A stretch of DNA of 50,248 bases from Burkholderia dolosa (GTDB lineage Bacteria > Pseudomonadota > Gammaproteobacteria > Burkholderiales > Burkholderiaceae): assembly GCF_902499135.1 (NCBI RefSeq), contig NZ_CABVPR010000044.1, forward strand, positions 1 to 50,248, in the 5' to 3' direction. The notes below the pieces were generated by a model that ran no database searches, had not been told where the DNA came from, and saw nothing but the letters and a program-made list of their open reading frames with translations. The position numbers and the translations under genes are program-made. This document shows, piece by piece, positions 16,145 to 24,752 of the stretch (the first letter of the stretch is position 1; each line of letters starts with the position of its first letter).

Positions 16145-17059
16145 ATGAAGATCGCTCTCGATCCGTACATGATCCGCCACCTGCCGCTCGACCGGCTGCC
16201 GCACGCGGTCGCCGAGCTCGGCTACGACCAGATCGAGCTGTCGCCGCGCAGCGACTTTCTCGACTGGTGGGTGATGCCGCGCGCGACGCGTGAACGCATC
16301 GCCGCGTTCCGGCATGCGCTGCGCGCGGCCGGCGTCGGCCTCGCGTCGCTGCAGCCGATGTACCGGTGGGCGAGCCCGTTCGAGGACGAGCGGCAATGGG
16401 CGGTGCGCTGCTGGAAGAAGGCGATCGAGGTCGCGCTCGAGATGGAGTGCGCGCTGATGGTGTCCGAGTTCGGCCGCGGCGCATCGCCGGAGCGGTCGGT
16501 CGGCGAGCGGCCCGGCGCGAATCCGAAGGAAATGTGCGAAGCCGCGTGGTTCCGCTCGATGGACGAGCTGCTGCCGATTCTCGAGCGCGAGCGCATCGTG
16601 CTGTCGGTCGAACCGCATCCGGAGGACTGGATCGAGCAGCTGCAGCCGGCGATCGACATCGTCACGAACCTCGGCTCGCCGGCGCTGCGGCTGTCGTACA
16701 TCGCGCCGCACACGTTCTACTACGGCGACGACATGGCCGCGATGATCGCGCAGGCCGCGCCGATTCTCGCGCACGTGCGCGTGGCCGACACGTTCGATCA
16801 CCGCAAGAGCAGCCAACTGCGCTACATCGTGAATCCGCCCGGCTCGAACCAGATCCGCGTGCACCAGCATCTCGACATCGGGCAGGGCGAGATCGACTGG
16901 GACGTGTTCTTCCGCGCGCTCGGCGACGCGGGCTTCGACGGCGTGATGTCGTCGTGCGTGTTCGCGTGGGAAGACCGCGCGGACGCGTCGTCGCGCTACA
17001 TGCGCGAGACGATCCAGCGCTACGTCGACCGCCATTTCCTGCCGCGCAGCGCGCACTGA
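16145..17059 (+). CDS. sugar phosphate isomerase/epimerase, TIM-barrel (IolH/IolE-like)
   Basis: This 304-aa protein has the xylose isomerase-like TIM-barrel fold. Visible metal-site candidates are ELSPRSD after the second strand, VSVEPHPEDW (Glu and His), a central LSYIAPHTFYYGDD, HVRVADTFDH and the final GVMSSCVFAWED. It probably isomerises or epimerises a keto-inositol or related keto sugar, or acts as a lyase; the family includes inosose isomerases, IolH and keto-glycoside eliminases. The gene is 42 bp after the permease and 56 bp before iolG, so it belongs to the transporter operon. The exact reaction cannot be assigned. Confidence 0.82.
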   Translation: MKIALDPYMIRHLPLDRLPHAVAELGYDQIELSPRSDFLDWWVMPRATRERIAAFRHALRAAGVGLASLQPMYRWASPFEDERQWAVRCWKKAIEVALEMECALMVSEFGRGASPERSVGERPGANPKEMCEAAWFRSMDELLPILERERIVLSVEPHPEDWIEQLQPAIDIVTNLGSPALRLSYIAPHTFYYGDDMAAMIAQAAPILAHVRVADTFDHRKSSQLRYIVNPPGSNQIRVHQHLDIGQGEIDWDVFFRALGDAGFDGVMSSCVFAWEDRADASSRYMRETIQRYVDRHFLPRSAH

Positions 17060-17115
17060 AAACCTTGTGAGCGGCGCGGCCCGCCCGCGCCGTCGATGAC
17101 CGACTGGAGACCCAG

Positions 17116-18129
17116 ATGACTTTGCAAATCGGCGTGATCGGCTGCGGCGCGATCGGCCAGGACCATATCCGCAGACTCACCCGCACGCTGTCCGGCGCGC
17201 GCGTCGTGGCCGTCAACGACATCGACGCGCAGCACGCGCGCGATGCGGTCGCGAAATACGCGCCCGACGCGGAGATCTACGCGGACGGCCACGACGTGAT
17301 CGCGGCCGCCGACGTGCACGCCGTGCTCGTCACGTCGTGGGGGCCGACGCACGAGGCGTTCGTGCTCGATGCGATCGCGCACGGCAAGCCGGTGTTCTGC
17401 GAGAAGCCGCTCGCGGTGACGGCCGACGGCTGCATGCGGATCGTCGAGGCCGAAATCGCGCACGGCAGCCGGCTCGTGCAGGTCGGCTTCATGCGGCCGT
17501 ACGACGAAGGCTATCGCGCGCTCAAGCGCGTGATCGACAGCGGCGAGATCGGCGCGCCGCTGATGCTGCATTGCGCGCACCGCAACCAGTCGGTCGGCGA
17601 GCGCTACACGACCGACATGGCGATCACCGATACGCTGATCCACGAGCTCGACGTGCTGCGCTGGCTGCTCGGCGACGACTACGTGAGCGCGCAGGTCGTG
17701 TATCCGAGGAAGACGCGCCATGCGAGCGCGCATCTCGCCGATCCGCAGATCGTGCTGCTCGAAACCGCGCGCGGCGTGCGCATCGACGTCGAGATCTTCG
17801 TGAACTGCCAATACGGGTACGACATCCAGTGCGAGGTGGTCGGCGAGAACGGCATCGCGAAGCTGCCCGATCCGCCGGCGGTCGCGATCAAGCACGCGGC
17901 GCGGCATGCGGTCGAGATCATGACCGACTGGAAGGAGCGCTTCATCGCGTCGTACGACGTCGAGCTGCAGGCGTTCATCGACGGCGTGCGGCAGCGCGCG
18001 CTGACCGGCCCGTCGGCATGGGACGGCTACGCGGCCGCGGTCGCGGCCGACGCGTGCGTGCGCGCGCAGAAGAGCGGGGCGGTCGAGCCGATCGCGATGG
18101 CCGAACGTCCGGCGTTCTATCGCGCGTGA
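17116..18129 (+). CDS. iolG: inositol 2-dehydrogenase (IolG), Gfo/Idh/MocA family
   Basis: This 337-aa enzyme oxidises myo-inositol to scyllo-inosose with NAD, the first catabolic step. The Rossmann fingerprint is [16 protein letters not shown] at residues 6-21, the catalytic-site EKP motif is FCEKPLAV near residue 96, and the active-site Asp/His pair occurs in [14 protein letters not shown]. Length and these motifs match bacterial IolG. ATG at 17116 is preceded by CTGGAGACCCAG, a good ribosome-binding site. It sits between two TIM-barrel isomerases in the same operon. Confidence 0.92.
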   Translation: MTLQIGVIGCGAIGQDHIRRLTRTLSGARVVAVNDIDAQHARDAVAKYAPDAEIYADGHDVIAAADVHAVLVTSWGPTHEAFVLDAIAHGKPVFCEKPLAVTADGCMRIVEAEIAHGSRLVQVGFMRPYDEGYRALKRVIDSGEIGAPLMLHCAHRNQSVGERYTTDMAITDTLIHELDVLRWLLGDDYVSAQVVYPRKTRHASAHLADPQIVLLETARGVRIDVEIFVNCQYGYDIQCEVVGENGIAKLPDPPAVAIKHAARHAVEIMTDWKERFIASYDVELQAFIDGVRQRALTGPSAWDGYAAAVAADACVRAQKSGAVEPIAMAERPAFYRA

Positions 18130-18181
18130 GCTGCGGCAGCGGCGCCGCACACGCGGCGCGCTGCTTTTTACGGGGACCGAC

Positions 18182-19108
18182 ATGACGATGAAGATAGGCT
18201 GCGCGCCGTGCTGCTGGGGCGTCGACGACGTGAAGAACCCGCACCTGCCGCCGTGGCGGCACGTGCTCGCCGAAGCGTCGGCGGCCGGGTATTCGGGCAT
18301 CGAGCTCGGCCCGTACGGCTACATCCCGCTCGAGCTCGACGTCGTGCGCGCGGAGCTGGAGCGGCGGCGGCTGAGCATCACGGCCGGCACGATCTTCGAC
18401 GATCTCGTGTCGCCCGGAAACCTGCCGAACCTGCTGCGCCAGACGCGCGACATCTGCACGCTGATCACGCAGTTGCCGAAGCTGCCGACGCAGCCCGGGC
18501 AGCGCTACGCGGCGCCGTATCTGGTCGTGATGGACTGGGGGCACGACGAGCGCGATTACGCGGCCGGCCATTCCGAACGCGCGCCGCGTCTCGCGCCCGA
18601 ACGCTGGGCGCGGATGGTCGACCATATCGCGCAGATCGCGACGCTCGCGCGCGACGCGTTCGGCGTGCGCGCGGTGGTTCATCCGCATGCGGGCGGCTAT
18701 ATCGAATTCGCGGACGAGATCGACCGGATCGTCGCGGACGTGCCGGCCGACACGGCCGGGCTGTGCCTCGATACGGGCCACCTGTACTACTCGGGCATGG
18801 ATCCGGCCGACTGGCTGCGCCGCCACGCGGCGCGGATCGACTACGTGCACTTCAAGGATATCGACGCGTCGGTGTACGACGCGGTGATGGGCGAGCACAT
18901 CGCGTTCTTCGCCGCATGCGCGCGCGGCGTGATGTGCCCGATCGGCCGCGGCGTGCTCGACTATCGCGCGATCAAGCGCACGCTCGACGACATCGGCTAC
19001 GCCGGCTACATCACGATCGAGCAGGAGCGCGATCCGCGCAACGCGGGCACGAGCCTGCGCGACGTCGCCGCGAGCCGTGCGTTTCTCGCGTCGGCCGGGT
19101 TCGCTTGA
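18182..19108 (+). CDS. sugar phosphate isomerase/epimerase, TIM-barrel (IolE/IolI-like)
   Basis: This 308-aa TIM-barrel protein resembles IolE and IolI. It starts IGCAPCCWGVDD, continues ASAAGYSGIELGPYGYIP, and has VVHPHAGGYIE, GLCLDTGHLYYSGMD and YVHFKDID, which carry the His, Asp and Glu metal ligands of the fold. It could be an inosose isomerase (IolI-type, allowing chiro-inositol use) or a second dehydratase. The iolE gene proper is on the other arm, so this is a paralogue with its own role. ATG at 18182 is followed by another two codons later; either could serve. It lies 52 bp after iolG. Confidence 0.84.
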   Translation: MTMKIGCAPCCWGVDDVKNPHLPPWRHVLAEASAAGYSGIELGPYGYIPLELDVVRAELERRRLSITAGTIFDDLVSPGNLPNLLRQTRDICTLITQLPKLPTQPGQRYAAPYLVVMDWGHDERDYAAGHSERAPRLAPERWARMVDHIAQIATLARDAFGVRAVVHPHAGGYIEFADEIDRIVADVPADTAGLCLDTGHLYYSGMDPADWLRRHAARIDYVHFKDIDASVYDAVMGEHIAFFAACARGVMCPIGRGVLDYRAIKRTLDDIGYAGYITIEQERDPRNAGTSLRDVAASRAFLASAGFA

Positions 19109-19120
19109 GCGACGCAACGC

Positions 19121-19161
19121 GCGAATGCACGAACGCGCGAAAGCATGAATGCACGAATGCG
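19121..19161. repeat. imperfect 24-bp direct repeat before the second dehydrogenase
   Basis: The 11-mer GAATGCACGAA occurs at 19123-19133 and 19147-19157, with partly matching flanks, giving a 24-bp period within the 106-bp gap. The GC content here is lower than in the flanking genes. It looks like local slippage; no regulator is implied. Confidence 0.6.
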
Positions 19162-19214
19162 AATTCGAAGCACTGAAACCGGACACCTGAATACGAACTG
19201 AGGAACACGACACC

Positions 19215-20387
19215 ATGATCGACGGACAGATTGTGCTGGGACATTCGATTCCGTGGGGAATGGTCGGCGGCGGGCTCGGCAGCCAGATCGGCTACAGCCA
19301 CCGGTCGGCCGCGCTGCGCGACGGCAGCTTCCGGCTCGTCGCCGGCGCGTTCGACATCGATCCCGAGCGCGGCCGGCAGTTCGGCGTGAAGCTCGGTGTC
19401 GACGCCGAGCGCTGCTATCCCGACTACCGGACGATGTTCGAAGCCGAAGCGGCACGCGCGGACGGCATCCGCGCGGTGTCGATCGCGACGCCGAACAACA
19501 CGCACTTCGAGATCTGCCGCGCCGCACTGAACGCGGGGCTGCACGTGGTGTGCGAGAAGCCGCTGTGCTTCACGACCGACGAGGCCGAGGCGCTGCAGCG
19601 GCTGTCGATCGACAGGAACCGGATCGTCGGCGTCGCGTACGGCTATTCCGGCCACCAGATGATCGAGCAGGCGCGCGAGATGATCGCGCGCGGCGACCTC
19701 GGCGAGATCCGCATCGTGCAGATGCAGTTCGCGCACGGCTTTCACAGCGACGGCGTCGAAGCCGCGAGCGCGGCCGCCCGCTGGCGCGTCGATCCGAAGT
19801 TCGCTGGGCCGAGCTACGTGCTCGGCGACATCGGCACGCATCCGCTGTACATCTCCGAAGTGATGGCGCCGGCGCTGAAGATCCGCCGGCTGATGTGCTC
19901 GCGGCAGAGCTTCGTGAAGAGCCGCGCGCCGCTCGAGGACAACGCGTTCACGATCATGGAGTACGACACCGGCGCGATCGGCTACGTGTGGTCGAGCGCG
20001 GTGAACGCAGGCTCGATGCATGGCCAGAAGGTGCGCGTGATCGGGTCGAAGGCGAGCGTCGAATGGTGGGACGAGCATCCGAACCAGTTGCGCTACGAAG
20101 TGCAGGGACAGCCCGCGCAGGTGCTCGATCGCGGGATGGGCTATCTGCATCCGAACGCGCTGCGCGACGATCGCATCGGCGCCGGACATCCGGAAGGGCT
20201 GTTCGAAGCGTGGTCGAACCTGTATGCGCGTTTCGCGCTCGCGATGGACGCGGCCGACCGCGGCGACACGGCGGCGCTGAAGAACATCCGCTTTCCCGAC
20301 GTCCATGCGGGCGTCGAAGGCGTACGATGGGTCGAGAATTGCGTACGTTCCGCGGATGCGGGCGGCGTGTGGGTCGACTATCGCTGA
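19215..20387 (+). CDS. Gfo/Idh/MocA family oxidoreductase, long form (cyclitol or keto-sugar dehydrogenase)
   Basis: This 390-aa NAD(P)-dependent dehydrogenase is about 50 residues longer than IolG. The nucleotide site is MVGGGLGSQIGYSHRSAA (residues about 16-33), the EKP motif is CEKPLCFTTDEA, and the active-site Asp/His pair is in LGDIGTHPLYISEVM. Members with this long N-terminal pattern act on cyclitols or on the 3-position of glycosides. A role on scyllo- or chiro-inositol, or on inositol glycosides, is plausible from context. It pairs with the TIM-barrel isomerase 106 bp upstream and ends the catabolic part of the operon; a hairpin begins at its stop codon. Confidence 0.84.
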   Translation: MIDGQIVLGHSIPWGMVGGGLGSQIGYSHRSAALRDGSFRLVAGAFDIDPERGRQFGVKLGVDAERCYPDYRTMFEAEAARADGIRAVSIATPNNTHFEICRAALNAGLHVVCEKPLCFTTDEAEALQRLSIDRNRIVGVAYGYSGHQMIEQAREMIARGDLGEIRIVQMQFAHGFHSDGVEAASAAARWRVDPKFAGPSYVLGDIGTHPLYISEVMAPALKIRRLMCSRQSFVKSRAPLEDNAFTIMEYDTGAIGYVWSSAVNAGSMHGQKVRVIGSKASVEWWDEHPNQLRYEVQGQPAQVLDRGMGYLHPNALRDDRIGAGHPEGLFEAWSNLYARFALAMDAADRGDTAALKNIRFPDVHAGVEGVRWVENCVRSADAGGVWVDYR

Positions 20388-20419
20388 GCATGCCGGGCCG
20401 CAGCGGGCGCGGCATGCTC
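20386..20419 (+). terminator. possible hairpin terminator after the long dehydrogenase
   Basis: GAGCATGCCG (20386-20395) pairs perfectly with CGGCATGCTC (20410-20419); the 14-base loop can form a smaller inner hairpin (CCGC/GCGG). It begins in the stop codon. There is no T-run afterwards, so it may only attenuate. The rest of the 284-bp gap to the RpiR gene holds an AT-rich GATTAAAT at about 20578-20585 but no clear promoter. Confidence 0.4.
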
Positions 20420-20671
20420 GGCGCGTCGCACGCCGCACGGCCGGCATCGGTACACGCCCCGATATTGGCGGCGTGTCGCGGCGTCGGAGAATCGTTCCGG
20501 CTGCCGCCGTCGACCGTATGCGAGCGACGATCGAGCGCGTGGGAGCGAGCGTGCGGCGCGGGCCGTGCCGCAAACGTGATTAAATTCGCCCTTCACGCAT
20601 GTATCCAGCCGAGTCCCGGGCCGCGTTCTGCTGCATCGCGCGCACCGGGACCGCCAACTTCGCGCTATCCG

Positions 20672-21559
20672 ATGAGCTCATCCGAGAAACCGCCTGCCAC
20701 CGTCGAGCAGTTCCTGCAGCGTCTGACGCAGGAGTACGACGGCCTCAGCAATCGCCTGAAGGCCATAGCGCGCCACGTCGAAACGCATCGGGACGGGCTC
20801 GGCCTCGAAGGAATCCAGTCGCTCGCCGACGCGTGCGGCGTCCAGCCGTCGGCCGTCGTGCGCTTCGCGAAGCATTTCGGGTTTTCCGGCTTCTCGGAGA
20901 TGCAGCGGCTGTTTCGCGAAGGGCTCGCGCAGCAGATCGCGCCGGGCCGCGCTTACAGTCTGCGGCTGCGCGACGTGATCGAATCGGGCTCGTCGAGCCT
21001 GCAGCCCGAGCAGATCGCCGACGAGTTCATCAAGGGCAGCATCGCCGGGATGCAGCAGCTGCGGCAGACGCTCGATACGACCGCGCTCGCGCACGCGGTC
21101 GACCTGCTGGCCGATACGCAGGCGATCTGGATCGCCGGTTCGCGCCGCGCGTTTCCGATCGCCGTGTATCTCGACTATGCGCTGCAGCACACCGACAAGC
21201 GCGTCGGACTGTTCAGCGCGCTCGGCAGCATGCAGCTCGGGCAGATCCGCTCGGTGCGCGCCGGCGACGTGATGATCGTCATCTCGTTCATGCCGTATGC
21301 GGAAGAAACGGTGCAGGTCGCGCAGCAGGCGGTGCAGCGCGGCGCGCGGCTGATCGCGATCACCGACAGCCGCATGAGCCCGATCGCGCGCGACGCGGAG
21401 GTGACGCTGATGGTGCAGGAAAGCGCGACGTTCGGGTTCCGCGCGCTGACCGCGACGATGGGCCTCGCGCAGAGCCTGTTCGTCGCGCTCGCGTACCGGC
21501 TCGAGCTGTCGTACATGCCGACGTCGGGCGGCGCGCACGGGACGAAGGCCGCGGGCTAG
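20672..21559 (+). CDS. RpiR family transcriptional regulator, probable inositol repressor
   Basis: This 295-aa regulator has an N-terminal helix-turn-helix (IQSLADACGVQPSAVVRFAKHFGFSGFSEM split around residues 45-75) and a C-terminal SIS sugar-isomerase domain (IWIAGSRRAFPIAVYLDYAL; DVMIVISFMPYAEETV) that would bind a phosphorylated or keto sugar ligand. RpiR-type IolR proteins repress iol genes in rhizobia and other proteobacteria, with an inositol-pathway intermediate as inducer. The perfect GGAA-N6-TTCC site in the divergent iol region supports the same role here. ATG at 20672 starts MSSSEKPPATVEQFL; no strong ribosome-binding site precedes it, which may mean low expression. Confidence 0.88.
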   Translation: MSSSEKPPATVEQFLQRLTQEYDGLSNRLKAIARHVETHRDGLGLEGIQSLADACGVQPSAVVRFAKHFGFSGFSEMQRLFREGLAQQIAPGRAYSLRLRDVIESGSSSLQPEQIADEFIKGSIAGMQQLRQTLDTTALAHAVDLLADTQAIWIAGSRRAFPIAVYLDYALQHTDKRVGLFSALGSMQLGQIRSVRAGDVMIVISFMPYAEETVQVAQQAVQRGARLIAITDSRMSPIARDAEVTLMVQESATFGFRALTATMGLAQSLFVALAYRLELSYMPTSGGAHGTKAAG

Positions 21560-21581
21560 CGCGTGAACGGGCGCTGACGCA

Positions 21582-21609
21582 ACGCGCGCGGCCCGCGAGC
21601 CGCGCGCGT
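21582..21609. terminator. bidirectional hairpin between rpiR-type gene and iolA
   Basis: ACGCGCGCGGC (21582-21592) pairs perfectly with GCCGCGCGCGT (21599-21609) around a 6-base loop. It lies in the 57-bp gap between two convergent genes, where a shared terminator is expected. No T-run is present on either side. Confidence 0.5.
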
Positions 21610-21616
21610 GCGGCGA

Positions 21617-23137
21617 TTACTTCGCGGTCGGCATCGCGAATTCGGCGCCCTTGCCGATGCTCGACGACCAACGCTGCATCACCGACTTCTGCCGCGTGTA
21701 GAAGCGCACGCCTTCCTCGCCGTAGGCGTGCATGTCGCCGAACAGGCTCTTCTTCCAGCCGCCGAATCCGTGCCACGCCATCGGCACCGGAATCGGCACG
21801 TTGATGCCGACCATCCCGACCTGGATGCGCTGCGCGAATTCGCGCGCGATCCCGCCGTCGCTCGTGAAGCACGACACGCCGTTGCCGAATTCGTGCGCGT
21901 TGATCAGATCGACCGCTTCGCCGAAATCCTTCACGCGCACGCAGCCGAGCACCGGCCCGAAGATCTCTTCCTTGTAGATCCGCATGTCGGGCGTCACGTG
22001 GTCGAACAGCGTGCCGCCGGTGAAGAAGCCTTCCTCGCGGCCCGGCACGCGCAGCCCGCGGCCGTCGACCACCAGCTTCGCGCCTTCGCGCACGCCTTGC
22101 TCGATATAGCCTTCGATGCGCTTCAGCGCTTCGCCGGTCACGATCGGACCCATCTCGACTTCGGGCGACATGCCGTCGCCGATCACGAGCTTGCGCGCGC
22201 GCTCGGCGATCATCGGCACGATCCGGTCCGCGACGTCGCCGACCAGCACCGCGATGCTGATCGCCATGCAGCGCTCGCCGGCCGAGCCGTACGCGGCGCC
22301 GATCAGCGCATCGACCGCCTGCTCGATGTTCGCGTCCGGCATCACGACGAGGTGGTTCTTCGCGCCGCCGAGCGCCTGCACGCGCTTGCCCGACTGCACC
22401 GCGCGCTGCTGCACGTATGCGGCGATCGGCGTCGAGCCGACGAAGCTGACAGCCTGTACGTCCGGATGATCGAGCAGCGCGTCGACCGCGCCCTTGTCGC
22501 CCTGCACGACGTTGAACACGCCGGCCGGCAGCCCGGACTGCGTGAGCAGGTCGGCAATGAACAGCGCCGCCGACGGATCGCGCTCGCTCGGCTTCAGCAC
22601 GAACGTGTTGCCCGCCGCGATCGCGACCGGGAACATCCAGCACGGCACCATGCACGGGAAGTTGAACGGCGTGATGCCGGCGACGACGCCGAGCGGCTGA
22701 CGCATCGTCCAGTTGTCGATGCCGGTGCTGACCTGGTCGGTGTAGTCGCCTTTCAGCAACTGCGGAATCCCGCACGCGAATTCGACGATGTCGATGCCGC
22801 GCGCGACTTCGCCCTGCGCGTCGGAGAACACCTTGCCGTGCTCGGCCGTGATGATCGCCGCGAGCGTATCGCGGTGCTCGTTCAGCAGCTGCAGGAAGCG
22901 GTGCAGCACGCGCGCGCGGCGAATCGGCGGCGTCGCGGCCCAGGCCGGAAACGCGGCGTGCGCGGACGCGACCGCGCGATCGACTTCGCTGCCGTCGGTG
23001 AGCGCGACGCGGCGCACCGCGCGGCCGAGCGCCGGATTGAGGACGTCCTGAAAGCGGCCGCTGCGGCCGGCGACGGGCGCGCCGTCGATATAGTGGCCGA
23101 CGTCGGCGTCGGACGTGTACGCGGGAACCGGATTCAT
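21617..23137 (-). CDS. iolA: CoA-acylating methylmalonate-semialdehyde dehydrogenase (IolA/MmsA)
   Basis: This 506-aa aldehyde dehydrogenase converts malonate semialdehyde (from inositol) to acetyl-CoA, or methylmalonate semialdehyde (from valine) to propionyl-CoA, with NAD and CoA. The family patterns are [28 protein letters not shown] and the catalytic Cys in [11 protein letters not shown]; the C-terminal part has [19 protein letters not shown]. The ATG at 23137 is preceded on the coding strand by CCAAGGAGACACG, an excellent ribosome-binding site. It is convergent with the RpiR gene and divergent from a LysR gene. It completes the inositol pathway but may equally serve valine degradation. 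Confidence 0.93.
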   Translation of the reverse strand: MNPVPAYTSDADVGHYIDGAPVAGRSGRFQDVLNPALGRAVRRVALTDGSEVDRAVASAHAAFPAWAATPPIRRARVLHRFLQLLNEHRDTLAAIITAEHGKVFSDAQGEVARGIDIVEFACGIPQLLKGDYTDQVSTGIDNWTMRQPLGVVAGITPFNFPCMVPCWMFPVAIAAGNTFVLKPSERDPSAALFIADLLTQSGLPAGVFNVVQGDKGAVDALLDHPDVQAVSFVGSTPIAAYVQQRAVQSGKRVQALGGAKNHLVVMPDANIEQAVDALIGAAYGSAGERCMAISIAVLVGDVADRIVPMIAERARKLVIGDGMSPEVEMGPIVTGEALKRIEGYIEQGVREGAKLVVDGRGLRVPGREEGFFTGGTLFDHVTPDMRIYKEEIFGPVLGCVRVKDFGEAVDLINAHEFGNGVSCFTSDGGIAREFAQRIQVGMVGINVPIPVPMAWHGFGGWKKSLFGDMHAYGEEGVRFYTRQKSVMQRWSSSIGKGAEFAMPTAK

Positions 23138-23225
23138 CGTGTCTCCTTGGGGTTTCGAGGCAGGGAAGGTCCTCAGTCTAGGCAAACGCGCGGCCGCGGA
23201 GAAGGTCGGTCAGCTTGATTCACTG

Positions 23226-23239
23226 TTCAGAATTTTGAA
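23226..23239. promoter_or_regulatory. candidate LysR-type operator between iolA and lysR
   Basis: TTCAGAATTTTGAA is a near-perfect dyad (six of seven pairs) that contains the T-N11-A spacing of LysR boxes. It lies 10 bp before the LysR ATG and about 90 bp before the iolA ATG in an AT-rich pocket. Autoregulation is the simplest reading; control of iolA is possible. Confidence 0.4.
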
Positions 23240-23249
23240 TAATCGCCGG

Positions 23250-24185
23250 ATGAACCAGCAAAATGTCCAGGCGCTCTGGCCGCATATCCATTCGCTGACG
23301 GTGCTCGCGGCGGCAGGCAGCTTCACGGCCGCCGCGCAACGGCTCGGGATCAGCAAGGCCGCGATGAGCCAGCGCATCGCCGATCTCGAAAAGGCGGCCG
23401 GCGTGCCGCTCGTGCGTCGCACGACGCGCAGCGTGCGGCTCACCGACGCAGGGCAGACGCTGGTCGACAGCACGCGCGACGCGTTCGAGTCGATCGGGCA
23501 GCACTTCGCGCGCGTGAAGGAACTGGCCGGCGAGCCGCGCGGGCTACTGCGCGTGACGGCGCCGGTCGCGCTCGGACGGCAGCAGATCGTCCCGCATCTG
23601 CCCGATTTCCTGCGCCGGCATCCGGGCGTGAACATCGAGCTCGACCTGTCCGATCGGCTGCATTCGCTGACGCAGGAAGGGTTCGATCTCGCGATCCGCC
23701 ACACGACGACCGCGCCGCAAACGCACGTCGCGTGGAAGCTGTGCGACACGCGTTCGCTGCTCGTCGCGAGCCGCGACTATCTGGACGCGCGCGGCGCGCC
23801 GCGGCATCCGGCCGAACTCGTCGATCACAGCTGCCTGTGCTACCTGCGCGACAACGAACCGACCGCATGGAGCTTCGAGCCGCACGGCCGGCGCCGCGAG
23901 CGCGTGAGCGTGCCGGTGCGCGGCAGCTTCGCGGCGAACAACAGCGAGGCGATGCGCGAGGCCGCGCTCGGCGGGCTCGGCATCGCGCTGCTGCCCGATT
24001 TCAGCGCGCGGCGCGATCTCGACGCGGGCCGGCTCGTCGCGCTGCTCGACGGATGGCGCCCGTCCGGCGCGTTCGGCGACCACATCTTCGCGATCCGGCC
24101 GTACAGCCCGGTCGTGCCGAGCGCGGTGCGCGCACTCGTGCGGCATCTGCGCGAGCGGCTCGCCGGCGGGTTTTCCGGCGCGTGA
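23250..24185 (+). CDS. LysR family transcriptional regulator
   Basis: This 311-aa protein has an N-terminal winged helix-turn-helix (residues about 10-68: SLTVLAAAGSFTAAAQRLG then SKAAMSQRIADLEKAAGVPL) and a C-terminal periplasmic-binding-like effector domain. The middle carries RVTAPVALGRQQIVPHLPDF, typical of the CrgA/DsdC-like branch. It is divergent from iolA with a 112-bp shared region that holds a LysR-like dyad, so it may control iolA or itself. The effector is unknown. ATG at 23250 is chosen because upstream in-frame codons run into iolA leader sequence. Confidence 0.87.
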   Translation: MNQQNVQALWPHIHSLTVLAAAGSFTAAAQRLGISKAAMSQRIADLEKAAGVPLVRRTTRSVRLTDAGQTLVDSTRDAFESIGQHFARVKELAGEPRGLLRVTAPVALGRQQIVPHLPDFLRRHPGVNIELDLSDRLHSLTQEGFDLAIRHTTTAPQTHVAWKLCDTRSLLVASRDYLDARGAPRHPAELVDHSCLCYLRDNEPTAWSFEPHGRRRERVSVPVRGSFAANNSEAMREAALGGLGIALLPDFSARRDLDAGRLVALLDGWRPSGAFGDHIFAIRPYSPVVPSAVRALVRHLRERLAGGFSGA

Positions 24186-24210
24186 CGGCGCGCCGCCCGC
24201 CGCGCGGCGG

Positions 24211-24226
24211 CCCGGCAGCTGCCGGG
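24211..24226. repeat. perfect 16-bp palindrome between lysR and tusA-like gene
   Basis: CCCGGCAGCTGCCGGG is self-complementary over its full length. It lies 25 bp after the LysR stop. No T-run follows, so it is at best a weak transcription pause or terminator. A TAAAAT -10-like box for the next gene lies at 24247-24252. Confidence 0.5.
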
Positions 24227-24303
24227 CGCGTGCGGCGGCGCTGCGGTAAAATCGCGGCTTCCTCCCGCGCCGGCATGGCGCGTCATTCGAAGGTCGACAG
24301 CCG

Positions 24304-24531
24304 ATGCAGATTCACAAGGAAGTGGACGCGCGCGGGCTCAATTGCCCGTTGCCGATCCTGCGTGCGAAGAAAGCGCTCGCCGATATGGAGAGCGGGCAGA
24401 TCCTCAAGGTGCTCGCGACCGATCCCGGCTCGCAACGCGATTTCGCCGCGTTTGCGAAGCAGACGGGCAACGAGATCGTCGAATCGACGACGCAGGACAA
24501 AACCTTCGTGTTCCTGATGCGCCGTCGCTGA
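24304..24531 (+). CDS. TusA-family sulfurtransferase-like protein
   Basis: This 75-aa protein is a SirA/YedF/TusA-like small cytoplasmic sulfur carrier. The defining CPxP motif is NCPLPIL with Cys14, followed by the helix KKALADMESGQILKV and the strand LATDPGSQRDF; the C-terminus TFVFLMRRR matches the family. It would carry a persulfide on Cys14 in tRNA thiolation or another sulfur-transfer route. Betaproteobacteria often have several paralogues, so equivalence with E. coli TusA is not certain. It appears to be a single gene with a TAAAAT box (24247-24252) about 50 bp upstream. Confidence 0.88.
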   Translation: MQIHKEVDARGLNCPLPILRAKKALADMESGQILKVLATDPGSQRDFAAFAKQTGNEIVESTTQDKTFVFLMRRR

Positions 24532-24639
24532 CGGTGCGCATCGTGCCCGCCGCCGTCGCGGCGCGCGCCTTCGGCGCCCGGTTCTCGCCCGGACGCGCCT
24601 GTCTGACAATTCTTAAACCTTGCGCCGCGGCCGGCTGCG

Positions 24640-24645
24640 TATACT
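24640..24645 (+). promoter_or_regulatory. possible -10 box before the 137-aa unknown gene
   Basis: TATACT matches the -10 consensus at 5 of 6 positions, 108 bp before the chosen start. No convincing -35 lies at 16-18 bp; TTGCGC at 24620-24625 is too close (14 bp). The rest of the 221-bp gap after the TusA-like gene shows nothing else I can name. Confidence 0.3.
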
Positions 24646-24752
24646 GACCCGGCCGGTCGTCCGCGCTTGACGGATGCATCGGCCGCGGTACGTCGTACAG
24701 GGCGGGCACGGGGGCCATGCCTGACGCTACCGCCGTACAACGGGGAAAGGAC

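Noticed and set aside
13361-17056. 1231-aa open frame antisense to the inositol transporter genes
   Set aside because: Composition is Arg/His/Asp/Val-rich without motifs, and four well-supported genes lie on the other strand.
20470-20500. GGAG-AATCG-TTCC before the RpiR gene as a third IolR site
   Set aside because: The spacer is five bases between GGAG and TTCC and one arm base differs, so it does not fit GGAA-N6-TTCC.
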